From contig NZ_JACXXO010000006.1 of the NCBI RefSeq assembly GCF_017980685.1, positions 124,001 to 188,000 on the forward strand: a DNA stretch of 64,000 nt. Direction: 5' to 3'. The translations under genes and the position numbers were made by a program. Below are positions 41,581 through 50,390 of the stretch, piece after piece (the first letter of the stretch is position 1; each line of letters opens with the position of its first letter). Source of the DNA: Pseudomonas iridis. GTDB taxonomy: Bacteria; Pseudomonadota; Gammaproteobacteria; Pseudomonadales; Pseudomonadaceae. The notes under the pieces were generated by a model. It was not told where the DNA came from and made no database searches. It saw only the letters and a program-made list of their open reading frames with translations.

Positions 41581-42114
41581 TTATTTCAGATCAAATTCGC
41601 CGACCATTCCCGATTGGTAATGCCCCGGCACGTTGCAGGCAAACTGAAGCCCTGCACTGTCGTTGAAGGTCCAGATCAGCTCTTGGGTTGAGCCAGGCTC
41701 AATCAGGACACTGTTAGGGTCGTCATGCTCCATTGCGACCATCTTCATTCCGCCCATGCCGTGGCTCATGCCGCTCATCTTCCCGGTACCGGTAGGGCTT
41801 AATGTTCCGTTCTTGAACATGCTTGCCATTTCTTTCTGGTGTGCTGCATGAGCAGCGGCTTTGCCGATGTTGAACTCATGCAGCAGCGAACCCTCGTTGC
41901 GAAGGACAAAGCGGATTGTTTCACCAGGTTTTACGTCGATGCTTTTAGGCTTGAAAAAAATGTCGCCCATCTCGACCTCTACAGTGCGGGTAACGTCAGA
42001 GGCCACACCAGGCTGGCCTATGTCGTCTTGTCCATGCCCAGCATTAGCCATAGCCGTAGCAGCGAAAAAAAGGGTCATTGCTGCGATGAACGGGGTAGCG
42101 AGCGTAGTTTTCAT
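41581..42114 (-). CDS. Periplasmic cupredoxin
   Basis: The 177-residue protein has a signal peptide ending ATAMANA and a plastocyanin/azurin-like fold with type 1 copper ligands His (LLHEFN), Cys and His (FACNVPGHYQ) and Met (SGMVGEF). A Met-rich insert (GKMSGMSHGMGGMKMVAM) adds probable extra copper sites. The start is ATG 42114; the longer frame to 42141 is unconserved. A class A operator lies about 70-90 bp upstream. It is similar in layout to the copper-induced cupredoxin near copRS in P. aeruginosa. Confidence 0.9.
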   Translation of the reverse strand: MKTTLATPFIAAMTLFFAATAMANAGHGQDDIGQPGVASDVTRTVEVEMGDIFFKPKSIDVKPGETIRFVLRNEGSLLHEFNIGKAAAHAAHQKEMASMFKNGTLSPTGTGKMSGMSHGMGGMKMVAMEHDDPNSVLIEPGSTQELIWTFNDSAGLQFACNVPGHYQSGMVGEFDLK

Positions 42115-42183
42115 GGTGACCTCAGGAATACGTGGGAACATTGGCTATGCTAATGATGCTCAGCTGCCAGCTAACTGACTTGG

Positions 42184-42205
42184 GCATTACTTCTTTGTCA
42201 GTTTT
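42184..42205 (-). promoter_or_regulatory. Class A (CopR-type) operator before the cupredoxin gene
   Basis: ATTACTTCTTTGTCAG (plus strand 42186-42201) fits the ATTACnnnTnTGTCAG pattern, 72 bp upstream of the minus-strand start at 42114. Confidence 0.65.
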
Positions 42206-42271
42206 CTAAATAGATACGGCGTCCAATTGACGCCGCAACAAGATGCTGACAAGTACTTATCCTGGGGGCGT

Positions 42272-42625
42272 TTATTGATGGTTTTCTGAAAGCATCAATT
42301 TGTGCTCGCGCTGCATCTGGCGCAAAACGTCGTCAACAATTTTGTCGTGCTTCTCCATCCAGGCTAGATGCTGTTGGGGTGACATTGAGGCATCTGGGTG
42401 ATCGTTGTGGAGCTGGCTCATGATGTCGCCAAGCATCTTCATGTGTTCTGCCATGTGGACGTGACGCTCTCCTTCAGGGGCTTGTTCAGCTTTCATCAAC
42501 GTGGCCTCGGCCTTGTCGCGCAAACCTTCCATACGCTCAATCACACGATCTCCGCCGCTTTCAGCCCACACAGAAGCCGAGACCAGTATCGAGCTTACAA
42601 AAAACAGCATTTTCAGGTGGTTCAT
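42272..42625 (-). CDS. Exported PtrA-like protein with Met/His-rich C-terminus
   Basis: The 117-residue protein has a signal peptide (FFVSSILVSASVWA) then ESGGDRVIERMEGLRD, a variant of the AEGGGDR signature, and a helical tail with repeated Met and His (HVHMAEHMKMLGDIMSQLHN). It is divergent from copR with a class A box between them, so copper induction is likely. Function unknown, probably periplasmic copper binding. Confidence 0.8.
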   Translation of the reverse strand: MNHLKMLFFVSSILVSASVWAESGGDRVIERMEGLRDKAEATLMKAEQAPEGERHVHMAEHMKMLGDIMSQLHNDHPDASMSPQQHLAWMEKHDKIVDDVLRQMQREHKLMLSENHQ

Positions 42626-42750
42626 CGGGGTAGCTCCTCATGAGGGAATCCGACTTCCATACGATTCATCGCTCAGAGGTCGGTCGAGCACCAATGAAGT
42701 GCTCATGTCTGAACCCTAGCCAGCACTCGCTGACATCTACCTGAAGCCAA

Positions 42751-42772
42751 GATTACTTTTCTGTCAGTTGCT
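42751..42772. promoter_or_regulatory. Class A (CopR-type) operator in the divergent copR gap
   Basis: ATTACTTTTCTGTCAG (42752-42767) lies 63 bp before copR and 126 bp before the divergent ptrA-like gene. It could serve either or both and would allow autoregulation of copRS. Confidence 0.68.
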
Positions 42773-42829
42773 GGTTGGCTGCCAGTTTTCGTTGCAGACT
42801 CCGCTTAACCTTTATCTGAGAACGACCTC

Positions 42830-43516
42830 ATGAGACTTCTTGTCGCTGAAGACGAACCAAAAATAGGTATCTATTTGCAGCAAGGGCTCAACGAGGCCGG
42901 GTTCAATGTCGACCGTTTCACGAATGGAAAAGAGGCGCTTCAGCACGCTTTGAGCGAAGCCTATGATCTGCTGATTCTCGACGTCATGATGCCGGGTTTG
43001 GATGGCTGGGAAGTCCTGCAGAAGGTGCGCGCTTCCGGGAAAGACGTCCCGGTGCTTTTTCTCACCGCCAGAGACCGCGTTGAAGACCGAGTGAAGGGAC
43101 TTGAACTCGGTGCGGATGACTATCTGATCAAACCCTTCGCGTTTTCTGAATTGCTTGCTCGAGTCAGAACGCTGCTGCGTCGCGGTAGCAGCGCACCTTC
43201 GCAAACCTTTATGAAACTGGCTGACCTTGAAGTGGACCTGCTCAAGCGTCGAGCCATCCGAGGAGGCAAACGCATAGACCTTACGGCCAAAGAGTTCGCG
43301 TTGCTTGAGCTTCTGCTGCGTCGTCGAGGGGAGGTGCTGCCAAAGTCTCTTATCGCCTCCCAGGTTTGGGATATGAACTTCGACAGCGATACCAACGTTA
43401 TCGAGGTTGCAGTGAGACGGCTCAGGGCCAAGATAGACGACGATTTTGAGGTCAAGTTGATTCATACCTCAAGGGGAATGGGTTACATGCTCGATGCACC
43501 AGATTCGGAGTCGTGA
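42830..43516 (+). CDS. copR: Copper-responsive response regulator CopR
   Basis: The 228-residue OmpR-family regulator has a receiver domain with phospho-acceptor D51 ([15 protein letters not shown]), the conserved Thr and Lys (LTARDR, LIKPFA), and a winged-helix DNA-binding domain ([15 protein letters not shown]). The stop overlaps the copS start (TGATG). Its position beside copper genes and the class A boxes makes CopR the best assignment. Confidence 0.92.
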   Translation: MRLLVAEDEPKIGIYLQQGLNEAGFNVDRFTNGKEALQHALSEAYDLLILDVMMPGLDGWEVLQKVRASGKDVPVLFLTARDRVEDRVKGLELGADDYLIKPFAFSELLARVRTLLRRGSSAPSQTFMKLADLEVDLLKRRAIRGGKRIDLTAKEFALLELLLRRRGEVLPKSLIASQVWDMNFDSDTNVIEVAVRRLRAKIDDDFEVKLIHTSRGMGYMLDAPDSES

Positions 43517-44904
43517 TGAACCGGATGTCCCTGACGACTCGTATGAGTCTGATGTTTATGCTCGCGGTAACGGCCGTGCTCACGGTCGCCGGACTCAGTT
43601 TCAATAACCTCAGCCGGCATCATTTCAAGATGCTGGATCAGCAGGCATTGTACGAAAAACTCCACTCGACCCAGCGGATCTTGTCCGGGCTGAGCAACAT
43701 CGATCAATTCAGCGAGGCTAAACCGGAGTTAGAAGCGCTGCTGGGCGCACACCGTGATTTGACTGCGCTTATCATCGATGGCGACGGCAAGGTGCTGTTT
43801 GCGGATCCCGGCCCGGTCGACGTTCCGAAGGCGTTTCGAACAACCACAAACACAACCGTCTGGGAATGGCGGGAGCAAGAGCAGATGTTCCGTGGTGTGA
43901 CTGCGCAATCCGTAGTGACGGGACAAGAAAGGCCATTAACTGTCATGTTGATTTTTGACGTTACGCAGCATATGTCCTTTTTCGAGACGCTCGAACGATG
44001 GTTTTGGATAGGGTTGGTGATCAGCGCATTGGTCAGTGCTGCACTCGGCTGGATGGTAGCTAGCAGTGGCATGCGGCCTATCCGCCAGGTCACATGGGTT
44101 GCTGCCTCCATGTCAGCAAAATCACTCAAGGAGCGTATTCCCCTGGCACCCGTTCCGAAAGAGCTTCAACAGATGGTGTTGTCGTTCAACGCCATGTTAT
44201 CCAGGCTCGACGATGCATTTGTCCGGTTATCCAACTTTTCGGCAGACATTGCCCACGAACTACGGACCCCCGTGAGCAACTTGATGACCCACACTGAAGT
44301 GGTGCTTTCGAGAAAAAGAAACATCGAGGACTACGAAGACAATTTGTACTCCAATCTTGATGACTTGAAGCGCATGAGCCGGATGATTGATGACATGCTT
44401 TTTCTGGCGAAATCTGACAATGGTCTAATTACGCACGAGAGCAAGCCAATAGACCTGGTGGCTGTCGTGGAAAAATTGCTTGAGTACTACCGCCTGTTGG
44501 CTGATGAACGAGGGATCGAGCTCAAGGTTTCAGGACGGGGGAGCGTGCGAGGTGATGTTCTTATGCTCCACCGAGCGATTTCCAATCTGCTCTCAAATGC
44601 GCTGCGCTACACCTATGAAGGGACGTCAATCAGTGTCGATATTCAGCACAAGGATGCGTCGGTAACGGTTGTCGTGGAAAACTATGGTGAGCCCATTGCC
44701 CCCGAACACCTTGAAAAGCTGTTTGATCGTTTTTATCGCGTGGACCCAGCGCGGCGAGAAGGAAGTCCGAGCAACGCAGGGCTAGGTCTGTCAATTACCC
44801 GATCAATTGTCGAAGCGCACAATGGCAAGATCTGGTGTACGTCAGGCGACGGGAAAACGGCTTTTCATCTTGAGTTTCCGGCCGTCGATTCCACGGTTAG
44901 CTGA
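43516..44904 (+). CDS. copS: Copper-sensing histidine kinase CopS
   Basis: The 462-residue kinase has an N-terminal membrane helix, a periplasmic sensor domain (about residues 35-155), a second membrane helix, a HAMP domain, an H-box SADIAHELRTPVSNL with H247, and a catalytic ATP-binding domain (NLLSNALRYTYEG, GLGLSITRSIVEAHNG). It senses periplasmic copper and phosphorylates CopR. ATG 43516 overlaps the copR stop. Confidence 0.92.
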   Translation: MNRMSLTTRMSLMFMLAVTAVLTVAGLSFNNLSRHHFKMLDQQALYEKLHSTQRILSGLSNIDQFSEAKPELEALLGAHRDLTALIIDGDGKVLFADPGPVDVPKAFRTTTNTTVWEWREQEQMFRGVTAQSVVTGQERPLTVMLIFDVTQHMSFFETLERWFWIGLVISALVSAALGWMVASSGMRPIRQVTWVAASMSAKSLKERIPLAPVPKELQQMVLSFNAMLSRLDDAFVRLSNFSADIAHELRTPVSNLMTHTEVVLSRKRNIEDYEDNLYSNLDDLKRMSRMIDDMLFLAKSDNGLITHESKPIDLVAVVEKLLEYYRLLADERGIELKVSGRGSVRGDVLMLHRAISNLLSNALRYTYEGTSISVDIQHKDASVTVVVENYGEPIAPEHLEKLFDRFYRVDPARREGSPSNAGLGLSITRSIVEAHNGKIWCTSGDGKTAFHLEFPAVDSTVS

Positions 44905-45263
44905 GCGACAAAACATTGGGACCAACGACGTCTTGGCGTTCTGCGTTTGCTACGCCTCTGCGGATTTTTCAAAGTGATTGAGCTCCCCTGTCCTGCGGTA
45001 CGCCGTGTCTTTTCCAGGTCTTGCTACGCTCAACGATTAGATGCCAAACATCGGATCAAGCTGACTGAAATGTAATCGAACAGTTTGTGATCGTGTGGCA
45101 TCGTGTTCTCGCACTGTGACGTTAGGGCTAGCGAGTTTCTCCTGTTCAACCTGGCGAAGAGGACGGGGGCTCCAAGTTAATCAACAGTGGTTTTTAAAGA
45201 AATTAAAAACTAGTTCCTCCCAAAAAACCTCGAATCAACAGCGCTTGCTGTGAGGAGTCTTGC
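44905..45263. other. Gap between copS and copC
   Basis: This 359-bp gap has a class A operator at 45057-45078 and no gene that I can support. Promoter elements for copCD are presumably between the operator and 45264. Confidence 0.55.
45057..45078 (+). promoter_or_regulatory. Class A (CopR-type) operator before copC
   Basis: CAAGCTGACTGAAATGTAAT is the same box as that before copA (read on the minus strand there) with one change in the core. It lies 186 bp upstream of copC. Confidence 0.68.
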
Positions 45264-45647
45264 ATGTCATTCCTTAAAACTACGTCCGTGGCTGTTGCAA
45301 TCACTGCTGGTTTGCTTCTGAGTGCAGTGGCCCAGGCACATCCAAAACTACTTTCTTCCACTCCGGCAGAAGGCTCGGATGCGGCGGCTCCGTCGAAAAT
45401 CGAACTGCATTTTTCTGAGAATCTCACCACTCAGTTCTCCGGTGCAAAGCTGATCATGACCGACATGCCAGGCATGCCTAACTCACCCATGGGTGTAAAG
45501 GCCGCCGTCGCTGCTGGTGGTGATCCGAAAACCATGGTGATTACGCCGGCTGCACCGCTGACCACCGGCACCTACAAAGTTGAATGGCGTGCAGTGTCTT
45601 CGGACACCCACCCGATCACCGGCAACTTTTCATTCAAAGTGAAATAA
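45264..45647 (+). CDS. copC: Periplasmic copper-binding protein CopC
   Basis: The 127-residue protein has a signal peptide cut at AQA so that the mature chain starts with His (HPKLLSSTPAEGS), the Cu(II) ligand. A Met motif (MTDMPGMPNSPMG) and a C-terminal His (SSDTHPITGNFSF) follow. CopC holds copper in the periplasm and works with CopD, which follows 3 bp later. Confidence 0.94.
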   Translation: MSFLKTTSVAVAITAGLLLSAVAQAHPKLLSSTPAEGSDAAAPSKIELHFSENLTTQFSGAKLIMTDMPGMPNSPMGVKAAVAAGGDPKTMVITPAAPLTTGTYKVEWRAVSSDTHPITGNFSFKVK

Positions 45648-45650
45648 TCC

Positions 45651-46589
45651 ATGAGCGACTCATTAAATATCGTGGTTCGCTTTGCTCTCTATTTTGACCT
45701 GATGTTGTTATTTGGACTGGCCATATTTGGCTTGTACAGCCTCAGGGGAAAGGAAAGGGTATCGGGCACGGTCTTGAACTTTGAGTCGCTTCTCTACGGT
45801 ACTTCTGTTGCAGGTGTAGTTCTGTCCCTTGCTGCGATGTTGTTGCTTGCAAAAGCAATGAGCGGTGTATCGGAGCTTATGGAGCTACATCACCACATTT
45901 TTGAAATGGTCATCATGGGCACCGACGTTGGGCTGACCTGGATGGTTCGGATAGCCGCCTTGGTGGGGGCAATTCTGGGCGTCGCGTTGAATAAACGATA
46001 TCCGACACCCAGCCTCTGGATCGTCACCGTCTGTGGAGCAATCGCGTTGGCCACGCTAGCCTGGACGGGGCATGGTGCCATGGACGAAGGCAGCCGCCGC
46101 TACTGGCATTTTCTCAGCGACATTTTCCATTTATTAGCGGCAGGTGGCTGGTTGGGTGCTCTAGCGGCCTTCGCTCTACTGCTACGGTTGAAATCGCTGA
46201 AGGGTGAGGAGGAAGCACGTATTCTTGCCCGCGTGCTGACTGGCTTTGAGTCGGCCGGCGGTGTGATTGTTGCGATCATAAGCGTTACGGGAGTAGTAAA
46301 TTACCTTTTCATCGTCGGTCCCAACCTTGATGAGGTCATGCTCAGTACCTATGGCCAGTTGCTGTTTTTGAAGATCCTGCTCTTTGCCGGGATGATCGTT
46401 TTAGCGACGCTGAACCGCTTTCACTTAAGCCCGCTATTGGAGCGCTCGGTTCGCAATGGTCAATACTCTGTAGCGGTCAATGCCTTGCGCCGCAGCATGA
46501 AATTCGAATTCCTGATGGCAATCCTCATCATCTGTCTTGTCGCATGGTTAGGCACGCTAAGTCCTGAAATGGAAATGAGCGCGCAATAG
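45651..46589 (+). CDS. copD: Copper-resistance inner-membrane protein CopD
   Basis: The 312-residue protein has about eight hydrophobic segments with conserved His in the membrane ([15 protein letters not shown]-type [22 protein letters not shown]) as in the CopD/PcoD family. CopD is thought to move copper across the inner membrane together with CopC. Same transcript as copC. Confidence 0.93.
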   Translation: MSDSLNIVVRFALYFDLMLLFGLAIFGLYSLRGKERVSGTVLNFESLLYGTSVAGVVLSLAAMLLLAKAMSGVSELMELHHHIFEMVIMGTDVGLTWMVRIAALVGAILGVALNKRYPTPSLWIVTVCGAIALATLAWTGHGAMDEGSRRYWHFLSDIFHLLAAGGWLGALAAFALLLRLKSLKGEEEARILARVLTGFESAGGVIVAIISVTGVVNYLFIVGPNLDEVMLSTYGQLLFLKILLFAGMIVLATLNRFHLSPLLERSVRNGQYSVAVNALRRSMKFEFLMAILIICLVAWLGTLSPEMEMSAQ

Positions 46590-46662
46590 AGGTTTCTGGC
46601 AGCTAACCCAGAAGCCTGGAGCGTGATTGTTAGCACCATTTCTACTGGCTACACTTCAGCCC

Positions 46663-46920
46663 ATGACACGCTGTCTACGGCTTTGCCTGATTTTCCTGAT
46701 TAGCCTGGCGCTTCCCCTCAGCGGGATGGCGGGTGTTCAAGCGCCGGAGAGCCATGTCCAATGAAACCCTTGGATGGCGGATGACAACATGGGCCAACGC
46801 TGCCGCCGTGACATGAAGTCCCCCGAACTCGGTGAACCCCGTAAGCCGAGCAAGGGTGCAAAACAGGCGGTAAGCTGCACATTTCAAAGCGGCAATGAAT
46901 TTACCCTGTCGCACGGTTAA
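46663..46920 (+). pseudogene. Decayed gene for a small exported protein
   Basis: ATG 46663 starts a clear signal peptide (CLRLCLIFLISLALPLSGMA). TGA at 46762 interrupts, after which the same frame runs to TAA 46918 with ADDNMGQRCRRDMKSPELG. This resembles, as I remember them, small exported Pseudomonas proteins with Met/Cys-rich tails found near copper genes, with several cysteines changed to Arg or other residues. The alternative is a short intact 33-residue peptide. Confidence 0.5.
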
Positions 46921-47176
46921 GCACTTTGCGTCAGAAATTTAATAAGCACGGAGGTGTCGGTGGTTCAATAATGATAACTGAGCACGGTTAACTTAGAGCT
47001 ATTACCATCGATTTTCCCACATGTCGCCGCATGCGGTTTTAATGGGATGGCAAATTTGCGAACCACAGGACAATCCTAAGGCACGCATCCTGAAATAAAC
47101 CAAGATAGCGGACTTTATTGCACAATGACGATTCTCACCTCGTACAATCTCTACGCACATGGAGTCTTTTGCCGCG
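46921..47176. other. Gap with no gene seen
   Basis: Between the decayed gene and merR I see no promoter, repeat or gene that I can support. A metal-efflux target for the adjacent MerR gene would be expected nearby and is absent. Confidence 0.5.
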
Positions 47177-47575
47177 TTAACTACGATTCGACAATGATTC
47201 AATGATGCGACATTGCTCTATAACACCACCGTGGCAGCAAACACTCAGTCGTGTCAGTTCGGCTTCTAAACCTCGTAAGTCCTGAATACGGATTCGAACT
47301 TGTTGGAGTTGCCCTTGCACTTTCGCATCCACAGCGGCGCAGGAAGCGTCGCGTCGGTCAGCCAGGCCGAGTAGATCGCGAATGTCATCGACGCTGAACC
47401 CAAGCGCGCGGCTGCGACGGATAAACAGCAGCCGGTTGCGCTCTTCATCTGTGTAAAAGCGATAACCCGACGGTGATCTTCCAGCAGAAGGCAGCAGCCC
47501 TGACTGCTCGTAATAGCGGATGGTTACGGCTTTGGTAGCCCCGAACTTTCTCAGCCCGTAAAGGCTTTGCCTCAT
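47177..47575 (-). CDS. MerR-family metal-responsive regulator, no adjacent target
   Basis: The 132-residue protein has the MerR winged helix (AVTIRYYEQSGLLPSAGRS, SGYRFYTDEERNRLLFIRRS), a dimerisation helix, and cysteines at the usual sensor positions (ASCAAVDAK and the C-terminal CCHGGVIEQCRIIESL), like ZntR/CadR/PbrR-type sensors of divalent metals. The first helix is slightly degenerate (LYGLRKFGATK). No exporter gene is next to it, so it may act on a distant promoter or be left over. Confidence 0.85.
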   Translation of the reverse strand: MRQSLYGLRKFGATKAVTIRYYEQSGLLPSAGRSPSGYRFYTDEERNRLLFIRRSRALGFSVDDIRDLLGLADRRDASCAAVDAKVQGQLQQVRIRIQDLRGLEAELTRLSVCCHGGVIEQCRIIESLSNRS

Positions 47576-47622
47576 TTCTATGGAAAATTTTAAGGTGAAA
47601 TAGGATTAGTAAGTTCAAACTG

Positions 47623-47823
47623 TTGAATAATGATCCACGCTGCCTACAATTGATCGAGGAAAAAATTTATGCTCGCAACAAACAGATGGCAGCTGAGCAC
47701 GCAGCATCCTCAACGGAGCTGGAGCGTGCGGCGGTTTTCATAAAGGCTGCGCTTTGCAGGAAATCTGGCTTATCCCTCGGCCACGTCGTTTTCAATCGCT
47801 CAGTGATGAACGTTAAGAGATGA
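47623..47823 (+). CDS. Small hypothetical protein
   Basis: This 66-codon frame starts at TTG 47623 and reads NNDPRCLQLIEEKIYARNKQ, then a helical, Ala/Glu-rich section. Its stop overlaps the next gene (ATGA), which supports a real two-gene unit. There is no recognisable domain and no strong ribosome-binding site. Confidence 0.4.
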   Translation: MNNDPRCLQLIEEKIYARNKQMAAEHAASSTELERAAVFIKAALCRKSGLSLGHVVFNRSVMNVKR

Positions 47824-48239
47824 AAACCCACCATTTGAAACTCCTGAGGCCATCACAGTTGGCAGTCAGCAGGAGCTTGCCACGTAGTCTACGTAATGAA
47901 GGTCCCGCGTCTTACATTAGCGACGAGAAATCCCAGATGAGCGTTGAACTGAATGAGGAGGATATGCGCTTGGCGCTATTCGGCTCCCCAAAACAATCCG
48001 ACCCCGTAGTACTCGCAAAGCCGCAGCCGAGTCCAACGTCCCGACTAAACTCTAAACCGCTATCACTGAAGCTGAGGGTGACACTGCACGTTACCAAGGA
48101 CTTCGAAGGCGACGTGAGCGTGTTCATTTATGATGCGAACACGCTGAGTACTCTTATCGCGGAACAAGAGGCTAAAAAAGAAGCTAAAAAAAAGAAATTC
48201 AAATATTTCGATGTGGTCTCGGTCAAACCCATCCAGTAA
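47820..48239 (+). CDS. Hypothetical protein
   Basis: The 139-residue protein has a Ser/Pro-rich N-terminal half and a better ordered C-terminal half (LKLRVTLHVTKDFEGDVSVF) ending in a Lys-rich stretch. Composition and length suggest a real soluble protein. No family recognised. It overlaps the preceding small gene by 4 bp. Confidence 0.5.
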   Translation: MKTHHLKLLRPSQLAVSRSLPRSLRNEGPASYISDEKSQMSVELNEEDMRLALFGSPKQSDPVVLAKPQPSPTSRLNSKPLSLKLRVTLHVTKDFEGDVSVFIYDANTLSTLIAEQEAKKEAKKKKFKYFDVVSVKPIQ

Positions 48240-48438
48240 CTATCGTGTCGTTAAAGAGCGTGCTTCATTGCACTGCTCTTGCTCCCTATGCAATACCACT
48301 GACCAGCCAGTTGTTTTCTTGCAGACATTCGTTTGCATGTAACTTGACCAGTATGCGCCGTAATAGGGACTGGCTGATAAAGTCCAAAAGCAACAACTCC
48401 AGCAGTATTAAAAAATACTCGGTTTTTTGAACAAGCGG

Positions 48439-48711
48439 ATGGGGAACTCCACAACACTACATCCGGAATATTTCCGCTATTGCTATCCCATTTTGGTTAG
48501 CGGCCACCGCCTTCCGGGTACAGCTATTACCGCATCCCAACTTGACCGCGGTCACTGCTTGAATCATATAAAGCTGTGTGATGGTCAGATTGGTCAGGTG
48601 AGCCAAAAATCTAAACGATCTCGGTTCGACTTCACTGTGACGATGCATCGAGAACTGATTTCAGCTCCTGAGCATGCGCACTTTCAGGTGTGGATTCGTG
48701 CTGCTGGTTAA
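48439..48711 (+). CDS. Hypothetical protein
   Basis: ATG 48439 opens a frame of 90 residues with ordinary composition (GHRLPGTAITASQLDRGHCL, ELISAPEHAHFQVWIRAAG). An in-frame TTG lies four codons earlier. No domain, signal peptide or strong ribosome-binding site is visible. Could be a remnant. Confidence 0.35.
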   Translation: MGNSTTLHPEYFRYCYPILVSGHRLPGTAITASQLDRGHCLNHIKLCDGQIGQVSQKSKRSRFDFTVTMHRELISAPEHAHFQVWIRAAG

Positions 48712-48801
48712 GAGAATTCCTGAGAAAAGCCCTAGTAAAGGTAGAGCCACCCATCGGTTGGGGGCATGCCGCAAAAGTTAATTTTGAAAAAACAGGCGAA
48801 C

Positions 48802-48870
48802 ATTACAGAATTGTAATTTTTCAATCATCTCCCCGTTATCTTCAAATTGCAACGATACAAGTCGGCGACG
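48802..48870 (+). promoter_or_regulatory. Class B operator/promoter before oprD
   Basis: ATTACAGAATTGTAAT (48802-48817, nearly palindromic) is followed by TTTTCAATCATCT, CGTTATC and a possible -10 GATACA at 48862-48867, ahead of the oprD start at 48952. The block is repeated almost exactly at 50331-50384. Confidence 0.65.
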
Positions 48871-48951
48871 ATACGGGAGCAGAAACTGCTCCCGTAAACA
48901 ATAATTCCAGCCGAAGAGCTTTCTAGTTCTGCCGAACCTAAGGAGTGATTA

Positions 48952-50277
48952 ATGGATAACAATACGAAATTTTCGATGGCCGCTTTGGCGTTGGTTGTCA
49001 GTTCTGGGCCTTCTATAGTGTTTGCGGAGGAAAAGACTGGGGGGTTTATCGAAGACAGCAGCCTTACCGTGCTCAATCGAAATTTCTACTTCAATCGTGA
49101 TCATCGTAACGGTCAATCAAGCCCCACGGGCAATGGCTACTCCGAAGCTTGGTCGCATGCGATTATCAGTAAGTTCGAATCCGGGTTTACCCAAGGCACT
49201 GTAGGCGTGGGCGTCGACGCTTTCGCGATGATCGGTTTGAAGCTTGATACGGGTGACGGTCGTAACGGCGGTCGTAGTTCATTCGATGTGCTACCTGTCA
49301 ATGGCGACGGCGAAGCTCGAGATGAATACACGAAAGTCGGTGGCGCGGCAAAAGTTCGCGCTTTTGACACTGTGGTGAAAGTAGGTGATGTATTTCCCGC
49401 CAACCCTGTCGTGGCTTCTGGCGACTCAAGGCTTTTACCGGAAAGTTTCCGTGGTGTGACCGCTACCAATACCAGCATCGAAGGGCTGACAGTTCAGGGT
49501 GGTCGCCTGCATGCTATGAGTCAACCAGTCTCCAGCAATATGCGCGACAACTTCGCAACCTTCTATGCAGGCCCAGTTAACTCACCTTGGGTCGGCTATT
49601 TTGGTGGCGACTACAATGTGAATAAGAATATTATCGTTAGTCTTTACTCCAGTCGTCTCAAAGACGCCTGGAATCAATACTATGCTGGCACCGGGTTGAA
49701 CTACTCCTTCTCTGATGAGCTTTCCGTATTCGGCGGTGTGAATTACTACAAGGCCGTTGACGAAGGGAAAAAACTGCTGGGCGAGTTCGACAACAATATT
49801 TGGAGCGCTAAGGTTGGCGTGAAGTATGGCGCACACTCACTTGCACTTTCTCACCAGCGAAATAATGGTAACGACGACTTCGACTATCTGCGTCAGTCGG
49901 ATTCCATCTTTCTCGACAACTCAATCCAGTACAGCGACTTCAACTCGCCAAAAGAACGTTCATGGATGGTGCGTTACGACCTCGACATGAGCTCGTATGG
50001 TGTACCTGGCTTGTCGTTTATGACACGTTATGGTCGTGGCACCGACGCCGACTACTCCAACGCCAACGCCACATACATGCGGCGCGATGCGGATGGAAAC
50101 CCGTTGACCGATCAGAAACGTTGGGAGCGCGACATCGAAGTAAAATACGTCGTTCAGACAGGCTCCTTGAAAGATATGTCCTTCCGCTTGCGACAAATGA
50201 ACACCCGTGCAACCGCGTTTGAGTCTGATTTGGATGAAGTCCGTGTGATCGTTGAGTACCCACTAGCGATTCTGTAA
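48952..50277 (+). CDS. OprD-family outer-membrane porin
   Basis: The 441-residue protein has a signal peptide ending SIVFA and the OprD barrel: GFIEDSSLTVLNRNFYFNRD near the N-terminus, many alternating aromatic strands, and a final strand DEVRVIVEYPLAIL. OprD porins take up small solutes such as amino acids and aromatic acids; the substrate here is unknown. It lies under a class B operator shared with efflux genes, so metal may control outer-membrane uptake. GGAG precedes the ATG. Confidence 0.93.
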   Translation: MDNNTKFSMAALALVVSSGPSIVFAEEKTGGFIEDSSLTVLNRNFYFNRDHRNGQSSPTGNGYSEAWSHAIISKFESGFTQGTVGVGVDAFAMIGLKLDTGDGRNGGRSSFDVLPVNGDGEARDEYTKVGGAAKVRAFDTVVKVGDVFPANPVVASGDSRLLPESFRGVTATNTSIEGLTVQGGRLHAMSQPVSSNMRDNFATFYAGPVNSPWVGYFGGDYNVNKNIIVSLYSSRLKDAWNQYYAGTGLNYSFSDELSVFGGVNYYKAVDEGKKLLGEFDNNIWSAKVGVKYGAHSLALSHQRNNGNDDFDYLRQSDSIFLDNSIQYSDFNSPKERSWMVRYDLDMSSYGVPGLSFMTRYGRGTDADYSNANATYMRRDADGNPLTDQKRWERDIEVKYVVQTGSLKDMSFRLRQMNTRATAFESDLDEVRVIVEYPLAIL

Positions 50278-50283
50278 TACCTG

Positions 50284-50319
50284 AACGGGATAATTCGTTC
50301 TTCACGAATATCCCGTTTT
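50284..50319 (+). terminator. Terminator after oprD
   Basis: AACGGGATAATTCGT and ACGAATATCCCGTTTT form a long hairpin with a T-run starting 7 bp after the oprD stop. Confidence 0.85.
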
Positions 50320-50330
50320 CGCTAGAAAGA

Positions 50331-50384
50331 TTTCAAAAATGTAATTTTTCAATCATCTTCATGTTAACTTGAATTGCTTATAGT
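50331..50384 (+). promoter_or_regulatory. Class B operator/promoter with no downstream gene
   Basis: GTAATTTTTCAATCATCT (50341-50358) is identical to the oprD promoter block. Then come GTTAACTT, AATTGC and a good -10 TATAGT (50379-50384). It points to the plus strand, where no ORF follows before the terminator at 50533. Confidence 0.62.
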
Positions 50385-50390
50385 GAGTGG

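Noticed and set aside
46675..46914. Minus-strand frame opposite the decayed gene
   Set aside because: No signal peptide, domain or ribosome-binding site; the plus strand has a clear signal peptide in the same place.
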